A DNA stretch of 64,000 bases from Pedobacter sp014947265 (GCF_014947265.1 NZ_JADCNK010000001.1:62001-126000); one strand, 5' to 3'; numbered from the stretch's first letter, positions 8,440 to 16,482 are shown. Program-made: numbers and translations. The notes: generated by a model not told the origin, from the letters alone.

Positions 8440-8525
8440 CGTCATTTCGACTAAAGTGCAACGGAATGGAGAAATCTATCTCGAGGTAGATCTCTCCGCT
8501 ACACTGCGTTCCGGTCGAGATGACG
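8440..8525. repeat. CGTCATTTCGAC palindromic dispersed repeat, complete
   Basis: An 86-bp palindrome starting CGTCATTTCGAC and ending GTCGAGATGACG, with inner GGAGAAATCT and AGATCTCTCC arms. The same family is at 47176-47271, with a decayed half at 24603-24632. Non-coding. Confidence 0.85.
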
Positions 8526-8574
8526 ATTTTTTTTGCAGAGTGCACGCTTAAGGAGTAATCCATGTGGCGTAAAA

Positions 8575-8610
8575 ACAAAAAAGGGCCTCCGATTTTCATT
8601 GGAGACCCTT
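8575..8610 (-). terminator. Terminator of leftward lysine-rich protein gene
   Basis: Stem AAGGGCCTCC (8581-8590) with GGAGACCCTT (8601-8610), one mismatch, 10-nt loop. On the minus strand it runs into a T-rich tract (8575-8582). It serves the gene ending at 8629. Confidence 0.8.
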
Positions 8611-8628
8611 CAAATTATAAACCTGAAC

Positions 8629-8967
8629 CTAATTCTTTTTAGCAGCGGCAGCTTTGTTTGCTTTGTAACGCATATCTGCTGTACCATCTTTTTTAGTTGG
8701 ACCAGCAACTTTAGTTACTGCTTTTGCTTTATTTTCTTTAAAACGTTTATCTGGCGTACCATCTGCTTTTACTTTAGCAGCTGTAGTAGTTGTTTTAGTT
8801 TCTACTTTTTTAGCCTCTTGTTTTACGCCTGCTTTAACAGGTGCAGTTGTTGTTTTTACTTCTTTTTTGGCAACAGTTTTAGCTTTAGTAGCTGTAGCTG
8901 GTGTTTGAGCAAATGCTGTTGTTAAACCAAATGCTGCGATTGCGATTAAACTCAATAACTTTTTCAT
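8629..8967 (-). CDS. Small secreted lysine/alanine-rich protein with DGTxDxRxKxNK repeats
   Basis: 112 aa. A Sec signal peptide ends near residue 20 (AFAQ). The middle is low-complexity Lys/Thr/Val/Ala, then two near-identical motifs, DGTPDKRFKENKA and DGTADMRYKANKA, in the C-terminal 45 residues. The charge is strongly positive. No named domain is recognised; the motif is one I associate with small Bacteroidota envelope proteins of unknown role. It has its own terminator and lies downstream of polA, with 91 bp between them. Confidence 0.7.
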   Translation of the reverse strand: MKKLLSLIAIAAFGLTTAFAQTPATATKAKTVAKKEVKTTTAPVKAGVKQEAKKVETKTTTTAAKVKADGTPDKRFKENKAKAVTKVAGPTKKDGTADMRYKANKAAAAKKN

Positions 8968-9058
8968 AATTTCTGATTTTTGTTTTACTCGTTTATTTTG
9001 TTGATATAAAATTCATAAATCGATATGAAGTTTTAATGAAGATAACTAATTTTTATTT

Positions 9059-11866
9059 TTAATGCGCAGCCAACCAATTATCGCCCTCTCCAATTTCTAC
9101 AACAATCGGTACAGTTAATTTAATCGCATTGGCCATTTTATCCTGAATAATTGCTTTCATTACTTCTTTTTCAGACCTTAATACATCAAACACCAACTCA
9201 TCATGCACTTGCATAGTCATAGTTGATTGCAAATTTTGTGCTTTCATCTCTTTGTGGATATTGATCATAGCAATCTTGATCATATCCGCTGCAGAGCCCT
9301 GTATAGGTGCGTTAATGGCATTTCGTTCAGCAAAACCTCTTACTGTCTGATTGGCGGAGTTAATGTCTCTCAAATAGCGTCTTCTACCCATTATGGTTTC
9401 TACAAATCCATTCTCGCGGGCAAAATTCATGGTATCGCTCATGTAACGTTTAATACCAGGATATTGCGCAAAGTATTGTTCAATAATTTCGGCAGCTTCT
9501 TTACGTGGAATACCCAGGTTCTGCGACAAACCAAAAGCCGATTGACCGTAAATAATACCAAAGTTAACTGCTTTTGCATTTCTACGTTGCGTTCCATCAA
9601 CCTCTTCAATGCTTACACCATATACTTTTGCTGCTGTTGCCGTGTGGATATCTATCCCTTTATTAAAAGCATCAAGCATATTTTCTTCTTTGCTGATTTC
9701 GGCAATAATGCGCAATTCTATCTGCGAATAATCGGCCGATAGCAATATGTGGTTTTCATCTCTTGCAATAAAAGCTTTACGTACTTCCCTGCCACGTTCT
9801 GTACGGATTGGGATGTTCTGTAAATTCGGGTTATTGGAGCTTAATCTTCCGGTTGCTGCAACGGCCTGATTGTAGGATGTGTGTACCCTGCCAGTTTTGG
9901 GGTTAACCATTAGTGGCAATGCATCAACATAGGTTGATTTAAGTTTCTGTAACTGGCGGAAATCTAAAATATCCTTTACAATATCACTTTTACTGGCTAG
10001 CGCCATTAAAACATCTTCTCCGGTTTGGTACTGACCGGTTTTAGTTTTTTTAGCTTTCGGGTCGAGCTGAAGTTTATCAAATAAAACCTCTCCCAGTTGT
10101 TTCGGCGAAGCCAGGTTAAATTTAATTCCGGCTTTGTCGTACACATTCTGTTCGAACTTGATAATTTCTGTTTCAAGCTCTTTAGAATAGGCCTGTAAAG
10201 TTTCGATATCAATTCGAACGCCTTCCTTTTCTATATCTGCCAATACATAAACCAAAGGATTTTCAATTTCTTCGGCAAGTTTGGCTGCATTTAACTCTTT
10301 TAATTTTGGTTCAAAGATGTGTGCTAACTGCAGAGTTACATCGGCATCTTCAGCTGCATAATCTACAACATCAATTACCGGAACATCGCGCATGGTGCCC
10401 TGGTTTTTACCTTTTGCACCGATCAGTTTGGTAATCGAGATCGGAGAGTAACCAAGATAATTCTCTGATAATACATCCATCCCATGTCGGGTATCGGGAT
10501 CGATTAAATAATGCGCAAGCATGGTATCGAAAAGCTTGCCTTTTACTTCTACGCCATACCATTTTAAAACCAGGATATCATATTTGGTATTCTGGCCGAT
10601 TTTCTCAATGGCCTCATTTTCCAATATCACCCTAAATTCATCAACAATTAATTGTGCTTCTTCCCTTTCTGCAGGCACTGGGATATAATAACCTGTTCCA
10701 GGTTTAATGGAGAATGACAAGCCTACTAAATCGGCCATGTTTGCATCAGTGCCAGTAGTTTCGGTATCAAAGGAGATTCGCTTTTCGGCAAGTAATAATT
10801 TGATCAAATCAGCACGCTGCTCAGCCGAGTCGACCAGCTGGTAATCGTGTTCAGTATTTTCAATGGTTTTGGTTGGAAGTTTTTCTGCCGGTTCTTCTTC
10901 CAGTGTGTTGGTATATTGAATGGTTTCTCCTGATTGATTGCCGAATAAATCTGTTTGCGTACCCTCCTGAAAGCGCGCTGTGGTTACCGAAAATTCATCT
11001 CCAAATACCCTGCGTCCTAAAGTCCTGAATTCTAATTCGGTAAATAATGGTTCTAATAAATCACGGCTCGGATCACAGAGTTCTAAACTGGCCTCATCCA
11101 ATTCAACGGGAACATCCAAGAGAATTGTCGCTAGTTTTTTAGACATTAATCCCTGTTGTGCAAAGTTTTCTACGTTTTCGCGTTGTTTCCCTTTTAGCTC
11201 GTGGGAGTTTGCAATAATGTTCTCCATAGAGCCATATTGTTTGATCAGGGCTTTTGCGGTTTTTTCGCCGATGCCCGGAATACCTGGGATATTATCTACA
11301 GCATCGCCCCATAAGCCCAGGATATCGATCACCTGCAATACATTTTCGATCTCCCATTTAGCCAATACTTCTTTTACACCCAATATTTCCATATCGTTAC
11401 CCATACGGGCTGGTTTGTAAATAAAAATATTTTCAGAAACCAGTTGTGCAAAATCCTTATCAGGTGTCATACAATAAACCTGATACCCCTTTTGTTCCGC
11501 TTTTTTGGCCAGTGTACCAATAATATCATCAGCCTCATAACCATCAGAAGTAATTACGGGGATATTGAAACCTGTAATCAATTTAATTACATAAGGCATT
11601 GCTGCTGCCAGATCTTCAGGCATGGCCTGACGGTGTGCTTTATAGGCCTCAAAAGAGGTATGCCTTTCAGTTGGGGCTTCAGTATCAAAAACCACTGCAA
11701 TGTGTGTCGGTTTTTCTTTCTTCAAAACATCTAATAAGGTATTGGTAAAGCCCATTACTGCCGATGTATTGATACCTGTTGAGGTAAAGCGCGGATTTTT
11801 ACTTAATGCAAAATGCGCCCTGTACATTAGCGCCATACCGTCGAGGAGAAAGAGTTTTTTATTCAT
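9059..11866 (-). CDS. polA: DNA polymerase I
   Basis: 935 aa, full length. N-terminal 5'-3' exonuclease (residues 1-290; DGYEADDIIGTLA, GIPGIGEKTAKAL), 3'-5' exonuclease (about 340-520) with intact DTETTGTD, and family A polymerase domain (about 560-935) with motif A DYSQIELRI, motif B RRNAKAVNFGIIYG and motif C VHDELV. All three activities therefore look intact, as in E. coli Pol I; it would fill gaps and remove RNA primers. The start is the ATG at 11866. A TAACTTTG box at 11940-11933 lies about 70 bp upstream, and the leader holds a 12-bp direct repeat. Confidence 0.97.
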   Translation of the reverse strand: MNKKLFLLDGMALMYRAHFALSKNPRFTSTGINTSAVMGFTNTLLDVLKKEKPTHIAVVFDTEAPTERHTSFEAYKAHRQAMPEDLAAAMPYVIKLITGFNIPVITSDGYEADDIIGTLAKKAEQKGYQVYCMTPDKDFAQLVSENIFIYKPARMGNDMEILGVKEVLAKWEIENVLQVIDILGLWGDAVDNIPGIPGIGEKTAKALIKQYGSMENIIANSHELKGKQRENVENFAQQGLMSKKLATILLDVPVELDEASLELCDPSRDLLEPLFTELEFRTLGRRVFGDEFSVTTARFQEGTQTDLFGNQSGETIQYTNTLEEEPAEKLPTKTIENTEHDYQLVDSAEQRADLIKLLLAEKRISFDTETTGTDANMADLVGLSFSIKPGTGYYIPVPAEREEAQLIVDEFRVILENEAIEKIGQNTKYDILVLKWYGVEVKGKLFDTMLAHYLIDPDTRHGMDVLSENYLGYSPISITKLIGAKGKNQGTMRDVPVIDVVDYAAEDADVTLQLAHIFEPKLKELNAAKLAEEIENPLVYVLADIEKEGVRIDIETLQAYSKELETEIIKFEQNVYDKAGIKFNLASPKQLGEVLFDKLQLDPKAKKTKTGQYQTGEDVLMALASKSDIVKDILDFRQLQKLKSTYVDALPLMVNPKTGRVHTSYNQAVAATGRLSSNNPNLQNIPIRTERGREVRKAFIARDENHILLSADYSQIELRIIAEISKEENMLDAFNKGIDIHTATAAKVYGVSIEEVDGTQRRNAKAVNFGIIYGQSAFGLSQNLGIPRKEAAEIIEQYFAQYPGIKRYMSDTMNFARENGFVETIMGRRRYLRDINSANQTVRGFAERNAINAPIQGSAADMIKIAMINIHKEMKAQNLQSTMTMQVHDELVFDVLRSEKEVMKAIIQDKMANAIKLTVPIVVEIGEGDNWLAAH

Positions 11867-11868
11867 GT

Positions 11869-11897
11869 GATTACACCGATTTTATGATTACACCGAT
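11869..11897. repeat. Direct repeat GATTACACCGAT in polA leader
   Basis: GATTACACCGAT at 11869-11880 and again at 11886-11897, 17 bp apart, between the polA start codon and its likely promoter. Confidence 0.7.
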
Positions 11898-11932
11898 AGT
11901 CCATTAATTGTACCTATTGGTGATAAATTAAC

Positions 11933-11965
11933 CAAAGTTAAAGGTTTAGAAGAGATATACATTCA
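11933..11965 (-). promoter_or_regulatory. Likely polA promoter
   Basis: On the minus strand TAACTTTG (11940-11933) fits the Bacteroidota -7 consensus TAnnTTTG, with a TTG (11966-11964 area) about 23 nt upstream. It lies in the gap between the CPBP gene and polA. Confidence 0.45.
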
Positions 11966-11967
11966 AT

Positions 11968-12666
11968 TTAACTGAAAAAGAACGCTAATAATATCATTAT
12001 AAAATTAATGAGGCTATGAAATAAGATGGAGTAGATTAAGCCATATTTAATGCGGAGATATCCCAGCGATAGTCCACCAAATAATTGTGAGATAACAAAT
12101 ATAATAAATGCCGGGTCGCTAAGCGTTAAGTCTTTGATGTTGGTTAAATGCATTAAACCAAATATTATAGCTGAATAGTAAAAGAGATATCCGAAAGATT
12201 GACGTTGGAAAACAATTCTTCTACGGATATCCATTCTTTTAAAGTATCTGCGTAAAATGAGGGATATAAAAAAGAAAATAATATAAATTGGCAATTTGAG
12301 AAAATTGCTGTTTATGAAATAATCAGATATCAGGGCTAGGGTAAAGCATATAAAGTATATAGGAAGATATTTTCCTCTTAAATGCCACCTGAAAAAAGAT
12401 TCTTCCAATAGAGGAGCTAAAATACACCCGATCAATAGCGCTACCAGTAGGCCAAACTTTTTCAGGACATCAATTTTTTCTACATATTCATCGATAACTT
12501 TAAAATGCACCAGAATATAATAAATACCCATTATAATACCTGCAAATATTAAATCGAGTAGGAGCAACCATAAGAGATCTCTCCAAAGAGATTTATTATC
12601 TTTACTGAGTTTTAGAAGTTTTGGCTTTTTTAAGAAATCCCAAAATGCAGAGAGCGTTTCAATCAT
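11968..12666 (-). CDS. CPBP family intramembrane metalloprotease
   Basis: 232 aa with about six to seven hydrophobic segments. The family motifs are present: EESFFR (EExxxR, about residue 87), FGLMH (FxxxH, about residue 168) and a final His in HSLINF near the C-terminus. These residues line the active site of Abi/CPBP (Rce1-like) proteases in the membrane. The protein has no neighbour that hints at a substrate; it is divergent from the gene at 12725. Housekeeping, bacteriocin-immunity and regulatory roles are all known for the family. Confidence 0.82.
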   Translation of the reverse strand: MIETLSAFWDFLKKPKLLKLSKDNKSLWRDLLWLLLLDLIFAGIIMGIYYILVHFKVIDEYVEKIDVLKKFGLLVALLIGCILAPLLEESFFRWHLRGKYLPIYFICFTLALISDYFINSNFLKLPIYIIFFFISLILRRYFKRMDIRRRIVFQRQSFGYLFYYSAIIFGLMHLTNIKDLTLSDPAFIIFVISQLFGGLSLGYLRIKYGLIYSILFHSLINFIMILLAFFFS

Positions 12667-12724
12667 TACTGTTTTTGGATATTATTTTTAAATAATTTAC
12701 GTTGTATCCCGATATTGCTAACTT

Positions 12725-13405
12725 ATGAAGATTTTCAACCTTTTTATTTTATTTTTTTCAATAGCGTTCACCACTTATGCACAGGATTTTATCGTTAAAA
12801 ATAACGACGATGTAATCCGCGGAACGATAAAAGGAACCGATTATTTTTCGGTGTTTATTAGCGCCAATGATGAGGCTGATGTGATTTTGCCGGCCAAGGA
12901 TGTGAAAAATTTCTTCTGGAATGGTGATAGTTTTGTGAGCAAGGGATTTGCAAATGGGCGCAATTTCGAATATCGTTTTGTTAAAGTAATCGAAATAGGA
13001 ACTGTTAACCTTTATTCCTTTGGCGGAGGCACCCTGGTTCCTCAGGTGAAAGAGAAAAAGGTAAAATTCAGGCCTTCAATTGGTATTGGAACAGGCACTG
13101 GTGGTTATGGTGGCATGGGTATGGGCGGAGGCATCAGCATCGGCGGCGGACGTAATGGAGCACTGGAAAGACCTGCAGGCGCACCTGTTGTGCGCTACTT
13201 TATTGAAAAACCTGGCGCCGGACCTTTACAGGAAGTACCCATGAAAGCGATAACCGAGGACAGCAAAAAGATTGAGGTGAAGAATATTCTGTTGCAGAAA
13301 ATGGGAGACCAACCTGCCTTAAAAGCCAAGGTAGAAGCCGGAACGGATTTTAATAGCAGAGAGGTAATTGAATGGGTTAAGGAATATAATGCAACAAGGA
13401 AATAG
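12725..13405 (+). CDS. Secreted protein of unknown function with glycine-rich segment
   Basis: 226 aa. Signal peptide ends at TYAQ (about residue 20). Residues 20-100 look like a small beta domain (KNNDDVIRGTIKGTDYFSVFI...). A Gly/Met-rich segment at about residues 120-145 (GTGGYGGMGMGGGISIGGG) divides it from a Lys/Glu-rich C-terminal part. No named family is recognised. It probably acts in the periplasm or outer membrane. Divergent from the CPBP protease gene, with 58 bp between the two start codons. Confidence 0.65.
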   Translation: MKIFNLFILFFSIAFTTYAQDFIVKNNDDVIRGTIKGTDYFSVFISANDEADVILPAKDVKNFFWNGDSFVSKGFANGRNFEYRFVKVIEIGTVNLYSFGGGTLVPQVKEKKVKFRPSIGIGTGTGGYGGMGMGGGISIGGGRNGALERPAGAPVVRYFIEKPGAGPLQEVPMKAITEDSKKIEVKNILLQKMGDQPALKAKVEAGTDFNSREVIEWVKEYNATRK

Positions 13406-13445
13406 CGCCAGGATTAATAATAGATTTTTAGGGTTGCAGGATCGT

Positions 13446-13988
13446 CTAAATAAGATCTTCGTGCTTTAGCTTTACATATATGGCTAAACTGATAAGCTTA
13501 TCGTTTTTAAATTCACAGTTCTCAATTGTTTTGTGATAGTCAAAGTCAAGTTTTTGCAGCACTTTTCTGCTGTTTTCATTTTCAGTTTCAACCATAGCCT
13601 CGATTTTTCTTAAGCCTAATTTCTCAAAGGCATAATTACAAATGGAATTTGCTACTTCTTTAATGATGCCTTTTCCCCAATGTTCGGGCAACAGCCAAAA
13701 ACCGATTTCAGCCTTTTGATCCGTTTTACTTAAATCATTAAGTCCAATGGCACCTAAGCAAACAAGGCTTTCTTTATCACAAATTGCCAACCAAATACCA
13801 GTTTCATTTTTTTGAAGCTCATTGAACCAGATCAATTGTTCATTGGTTTCCTCCAGGTTTGCATAGCGCACACCATAATAGCGGATCACATCCGGATGGG
13901 ATAATCCTTCAAAAATAAATACCAGATCGTCAGAACAAAATTGCCTCAATAAAAATCTATCGGTAAGTATTGTAGCTGAAGTAAACAT
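13446..13988 (-). CDS. GNAT family N-acetyltransferase (RimJ/RimL type)
   Basis: 180 aa from the ATG at 13988; an ATG at 14000 would add four residues but lies inside tag. The chosen start overlaps the tag stop in a TAATG arrangement, which suggests translational coupling. Motif A of the GNAT fold is EIGFWLLPEHWGKGIIKE, and the C-terminal GLRKIEAMVETENENSRKVLQKL is the usual pattern of ribosomal-protein or small-molecule acetyltransferases. The acceptor is unknown. Confidence 0.87.
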   Translation of the reverse strand: MFTSATILTDRFLLRQFCSDDLVFIFEGLSHPDVIRYYGVRYANLEETNEQLIWFNELQKNETGIWLAICDKESLVCLGAIGLNDLSKTDQKAEIGFWLLPEHWGKGIIKEVANSICNYAFEKLGLRKIEAMVETENENSRKVLQKLDFDYHKTIENCEFKNDKLISLAIYVKLKHEDLI

Positions 13989-14575
13989 TATCTGGCACAA
14001 CAGTTTAACAAGTGGTCGTTCACCATCCCAGTTGCCTGCATGTGTGCATAACAGATGGTGGTGCCAAAAAATTTGAAACCACGTTTTTTCATGTCTTTGC
14101 TGATCCGATCAGAAAGTTCTGTTCGTGGAGGAACATCACTCATTTTTTCGATGTGATTTTGGATTGGTTTGCCACCAGGAACAAAACTCCACATGTATTT
14201 AGAGAAACTGCCAAATTCTTTCTGAATCCCAATAAATAATTTAGCGTTGGTAATGGCTCCGTTAACTTTTAAACGGTTGCGGATAATGCCTTCATCATTC
14301 ATCAAACGCTCTACATCTTTTTCAGTAAAAGCAGCTACTTTTTTAACCTCAAAATTGGCAAAGGCTTTACGGTAGTTTTCCCGTCTTCGAAGGATAGTAA
14401 TCCAGCTTAAACCAGCCTGTGCGCCTTCGAGTATTAAAAATTCGAATAGGATTTTATCATCGTAGACGGGTTTTCCCCATTCTTCATCGTGGTATTTGAT
14501 GTAAAGTGGATCGGTGCCAGCCCAGGTGCAACGTACTATTGAGTCCAGAGTCTTGAGTCCTGAGTCTTGAGTCAT
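13988..14575 (-). CDS. tag: DNA-3-methyladenine glycosylase I
   Basis: 195 aa. Removes 3-methyladenine from alkylated DNA. The zinc ligands known in E. coli Tag are kept with exact spacing: Cys16, His29, His188 and Cys192 (E. coli C4, H17, H175, C179). The core DEEWG, EGAQAGLSWITIL and KRGFKFFGTTICYAHMQA are clear. The first 12 codons are not conserved in the family and are written entirely in the GACTC repeat; E. coli Tag starts about where residue 13 lies here. Upstream is the four-helix-bundle gene (1 bp gap), downstream the GNAT gene (TAATG). Confidence 0.93.
   Translation of the reverse strand: MTQDSGLKTLDSIVRCTWAGTDPLYIKYHDEEWGKPVYDDKILFEFLILEGAQAGLSWITILRRRENYRKAFANFEVKKVAAFTEKDVERLMNDEGIIRNRLKVNGAITNAKLFIGIQKEFGSFSKYMWSFVPGGKPIQNHIEKMSDVPPRTELSDRISKDMKKRGFKFFGTTICYAHMQATGMVNDHLLNCCAR
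14541..14573. repeat. Tandem 7-bp GACTCNN repeat, left arm of four-helix cassette
   Basis: Read on the minus strand it is GACTC plus two variable bases, repeated with an exact 7-bp period nearly five times. Positions 14542-14565 match 14988-15011 as an inverted repeat with 22 of 24 identities. It encodes the start of Tag. Confidence 0.85.
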
Positions 14576-15011
14576 ATTATGCGAATTTTGCAGGATGGCT
14601 AATCATAAAATTTAATAGTTTGCTTATTTCTTCACATTGAGCATCCAAGTAATTGAATTTTTCTTCAGAGATATAATTACAGGCGAGCGCTACATCTAAC
14701 CAAACTTGCGTTTCACCATTTTCCATATCTGCATCTGATAGTTTACTAATAAAATGATTAGGGTATCTTCTCTTTTTGTAGGCTTCACCAATACTGCTAC
14801 ATACAGATCTTGAAGATCTACGCATCTGATCTACCAGGCTGTAATGCTCTGATTTAGGGAAATCTTTCGTTAAATTAAAGACGTCCATCAAAAGAGCAAA
14901 TCCTTTTTTATAAGCGATTAATTCTATAAACTTTCCCATGTTTTTTTTAAACTAATATAATAATTTGGGAAGAGAAAGAGACTATATACTTAGGACTTAA
15001 GACTCTGGACT
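14542..15011. mobile_element. Putative one-gene cassette: four-helix-bundle gene between inverted GACTC arms
   Basis: A 470-bp unit. The ends 14542-14565 and 14988-15011 are inverted copies (22/24). The only gene inside is the 120-aa four-helix-bundle protein. The left arm supplies the tag start codon and the right arm supplies the last codons and stop of the AhpD-like gene, as if the unit had landed between two adjacent genes. No transposase is present; mobility is inference. Confidence 0.45.
14577..14939 (-). CDS. Four helix bundle protein (23S rRNA intervening-sequence family)
   Basis: 120 aa, typical length. Family pattern (TIGR02436): an N-terminal helix with a YKKGFALLMDVFNLTKDFP-like segment, then SLVDQMRRSSRSVCSSIGEAYKKR, then two helices ending LLNFMIS. 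First known from ORFs in intervening sequences of 23S rRNA, the family is now seen across genomes, and its function is unknown. It is the only gene between two inverted GACTC repeat arms. Its stop is 1 bp upstream of the tag start, so tag may be co-translated with it. Confidence 0.92.
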   Translation of the reverse strand: MGKFIELIAYKKGFALLMDVFNLTKDFPKSEHYSLVDQMRRSSRSVCSSIGEAYKKRRYPNHFISKLSDADMENGETQVWLDVALACNYISEEKFNYLDAQCEEISKLLNFMISHPAKFA

Positions 15012-15015
15012 AGAA
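14988..15015. repeat. Right inverted arm of four-helix cassette
   Basis: Complement of the 14541-14573 repeat, 22 of 24 identical over 14988-15011. It overlaps the last codons of the AhpD-like gene. Confidence 0.85.
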
Positions 15016-15350
15016 CTTAGTTCATCCCAATACTCCACAGCTCTCCTATAATGTGGAATTACGATACTGCCGCCCACAAGATTGGCGATCATAAAAATTT
15101 CGCTCATTTCGTCGCTGTTTACACCCGCGTCGAAACATTTGCCTAAATGGTATTTAATGCAGTCATCACAGCGCAAAACCATTGAGGCTACCAGGCCCAA
15201 CATTTCTTTTGTTTTAACATCCAGGGCACCGTCAGCATAGGAAGTGGTATCTAAAGCGAAAAAACGTTTGATGTTTGTATTCGCCGTTTCCATGATCCTA
15301 TCGTTCATTTTTTCACGATAACCATTAAATTCTTCTACTAACTTTCCCAT
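14997..15350 (-). CDS. Carboxymuconolactone decarboxylase / AhpD-like protein
   Basis: 117 aa. The AhpD-type redox motif is present: CDDC with a downstream histidine (CDDCIKYHLGKC, about residues 61-72), in the helix-rich CMD fold. Such proteins act as peroxidase-linked thiol reductases or of unknown role. The last residues (SSSPES) and the TAA are encoded in the GACTC repeat, so the native C-terminus may have been replaced or extended. A GAATGA-rich segment (15362-15405) separates it from the alkyltransferase-like gene. Confidence 0.83.
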   Translation of the reverse strand: MGKLVEEFNGYREKMNDRIMETANTNIKRFFALDTTSYADGALDVKTKEMLGLVASMVLRCDDCIKYHLGKCFDAGVNSDEMSEIFMIANLVGGSIVIPHYRRAVEYWDELSSSPES

Positions 15351-15409
15351 GTATAATAATTATTGAATGAATGATTTTTTGAATGAGAGCATGATATTCA
15401 TTAATTTAC

Positions 15410-15745
15410 TTAGTCAAGGTTGATTTCTTCCAGCGGGTTCCAGAAAACCTTTTTAAAGTTAAGCACCTTATCATTTTTAACTTCAACGCCTTCCTTTCTT
15501 AACAACTCTTCCATTAGCTCAGGAGGTTTAAAATGAAACTTTCCGGTAAGCAGGCCACTACTGTTTACTACCCTATGTGCGGGCACTTGAGGATGGGCTG
15601 TTCCGGCATAAAGCATGGCATGCCCGACCATTCTTGATGATTTTGCTGCACCCAAACTTTTCGCAATAGCTCCATAAGAAGTAACCTTTCCCTTCGGAAT
15701 TAAGCGGGCAATCTCATAAACCTGTTCGTAAAAGTTGGTATCCAT
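15410..15745 (-). CDS. Alkyltransferase-like protein (MGMT family, catalytic Cys replaced by Ala)
   Basis: 111 aa, the size of ATL proteins. The MGMT C-terminal DNA-binding fold is clear (GKVTSYGAIAKSLG, RMVGHAM), but the active-site PCHR reads PAHR (residues 55-58; Ala56). ATL proteins cannot transfer the alkyl group; they bind O6-alkylguanine and flag it for nucleotide excision repair. The start ATG overlaps the trmB stop as TAATG. Neighbouring tag, also a defence against alkylation, supports a DNA repair role. Confidence 0.9.
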   Translation of the reverse strand: MDTNFYEQVYEIARLIPKGKVTSYGAIAKSLGAAKSSRMVGHAMLYAGTAHPQVPAHRVVNSSGLLTGKFHFKPPELMEELLRKEGVEVKNDKVLNFKKVFWNPLEEINLD

Positions 15746-16395
15746 TATTCAAAAGAAAATTGAATATAATTAATATTCTTATCGTGTAGCAAGTATTTTT
15801 TCTCGTAATAGGTTTTGATCGACAATACCTCATCAACCAGATCTGAAGTATATAAATGATCGGTATTTTTTTGTACAGGTAAACTTAATTCTGCAACCTT
15901 TTCGCAGGTATAAGCATACAGTTGGTCGTTATCTGTTTTCAAATTAACATGACCACCTGGTTTTAAAACAAGTTTATACCGGTTTAAGAATGCGGGAAAA
16001 GTTAAACGTTTTTTCTCACGGCTATCCTGTGGTTGAGGATCAGGAAAGGTAATCCAGATCTCATCAATTTCTCCTTCGTTAAAGTAATCCAACAAATTTT
16101 CAATCTGTATCCTTAAAAAAGCCACATTATCGATCCCGTCTTCAATAGCTGTTTTGGCCCCGCGCCAAATGCGGTTACCTTTATAATCAACACCGATGAA
16201 ATTCTTATCCGGAAACAACCTTGCCAGATTTACCGAATATTCGCCTTTTCCACATGCCAATTCGAGCACAATGGGGTTCGCATTTTTAAAATGTGCTGAA
16301 GCCCAGTTTCCCTTTAAAGCTTTTCCTTGTTCTAATTGATATACGTTTGCAAATGTTTCGATTTCTGCAAAACGCCTAAGTTTATCTTTACCCAA
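15745..16395 (-). CDS. trmB: tRNA (guanine-N7-)-methyltransferase
   Basis: 216 aa. Makes m7G46 in tRNA with S-adenosylmethionine. Motif I is LELACGKGEYSVNLA (about residues 48-62), followed by NFIGVDYKGNRIWRGA and the TrmB signature WITFPDPQPQDSREKKRLT, where the usual PDPWPKxRHxKRR appears in the form typical of Bacteroidota. The tail EKKYL is short. Its stop overlaps the start of the alkyltransferase-like gene (TAATG), so the two are coupled. A TATTTTTG box at 16417-16410 lies 15 nt upstream of the ATG. Confidence 0.94.
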   Translation of the reverse strand: MGKDKLRRFAEIETFANVYQLEQGKALKGNWASAHFKNANPIVLELACGKGEYSVNLARLFPDKNFIGVDYKGNRIWRGAKTAIEDGIDNVAFLRIQIENLLDYFNEGEIDEIWITFPDPQPQDSREKKRLTFPAFLNRYKLVLKPGGHVNLKTDNDQLYAYTCEKVAELSLPVQKNTDHLYTSDLVDEVLSIKTYYEKKYLLHDKNINYIQFSFE

Positions 16396-16409
16396 AAGTT
16401 TTTTTTCTG

Positions 16410-16417
16410 CAAAAATA
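16410..16417 (-). promoter_or_regulatory. -7 box of trmB promoter
   Basis: TATTTTTG on the minus strand fits TAnnTTTG. The identical box on the plus strand at 16483-16490 serves the divergent fcl gene. Confidence 0.5.
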
Positions 16418-16482
16418 CAATTAAATCAATAATCGAAGTTTCTTTTGCCATAAAGATTAATGGCAATCTTGTTTAGGAATCG

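Noticed and set aside
8533..8925. 130-codon rightward frame over the lysine-rich protein gene
   Set aside because: Antisense to a gene with a signal peptide and its own terminator; the translation is Phe/Ser/Cys-rich, the mirror of Lys/Ala codons.
9227..9742. 171-codon frame antisense to polA
   Set aside because: Lies in the conserved polymerase domain on the opposite strand; no start signal and atypical composition.
14541..14573. CRISPR-like short tandem repeat
   Set aside because: The unit is 7 bp with no spacers of CRISPR length and no cas genes in the window.
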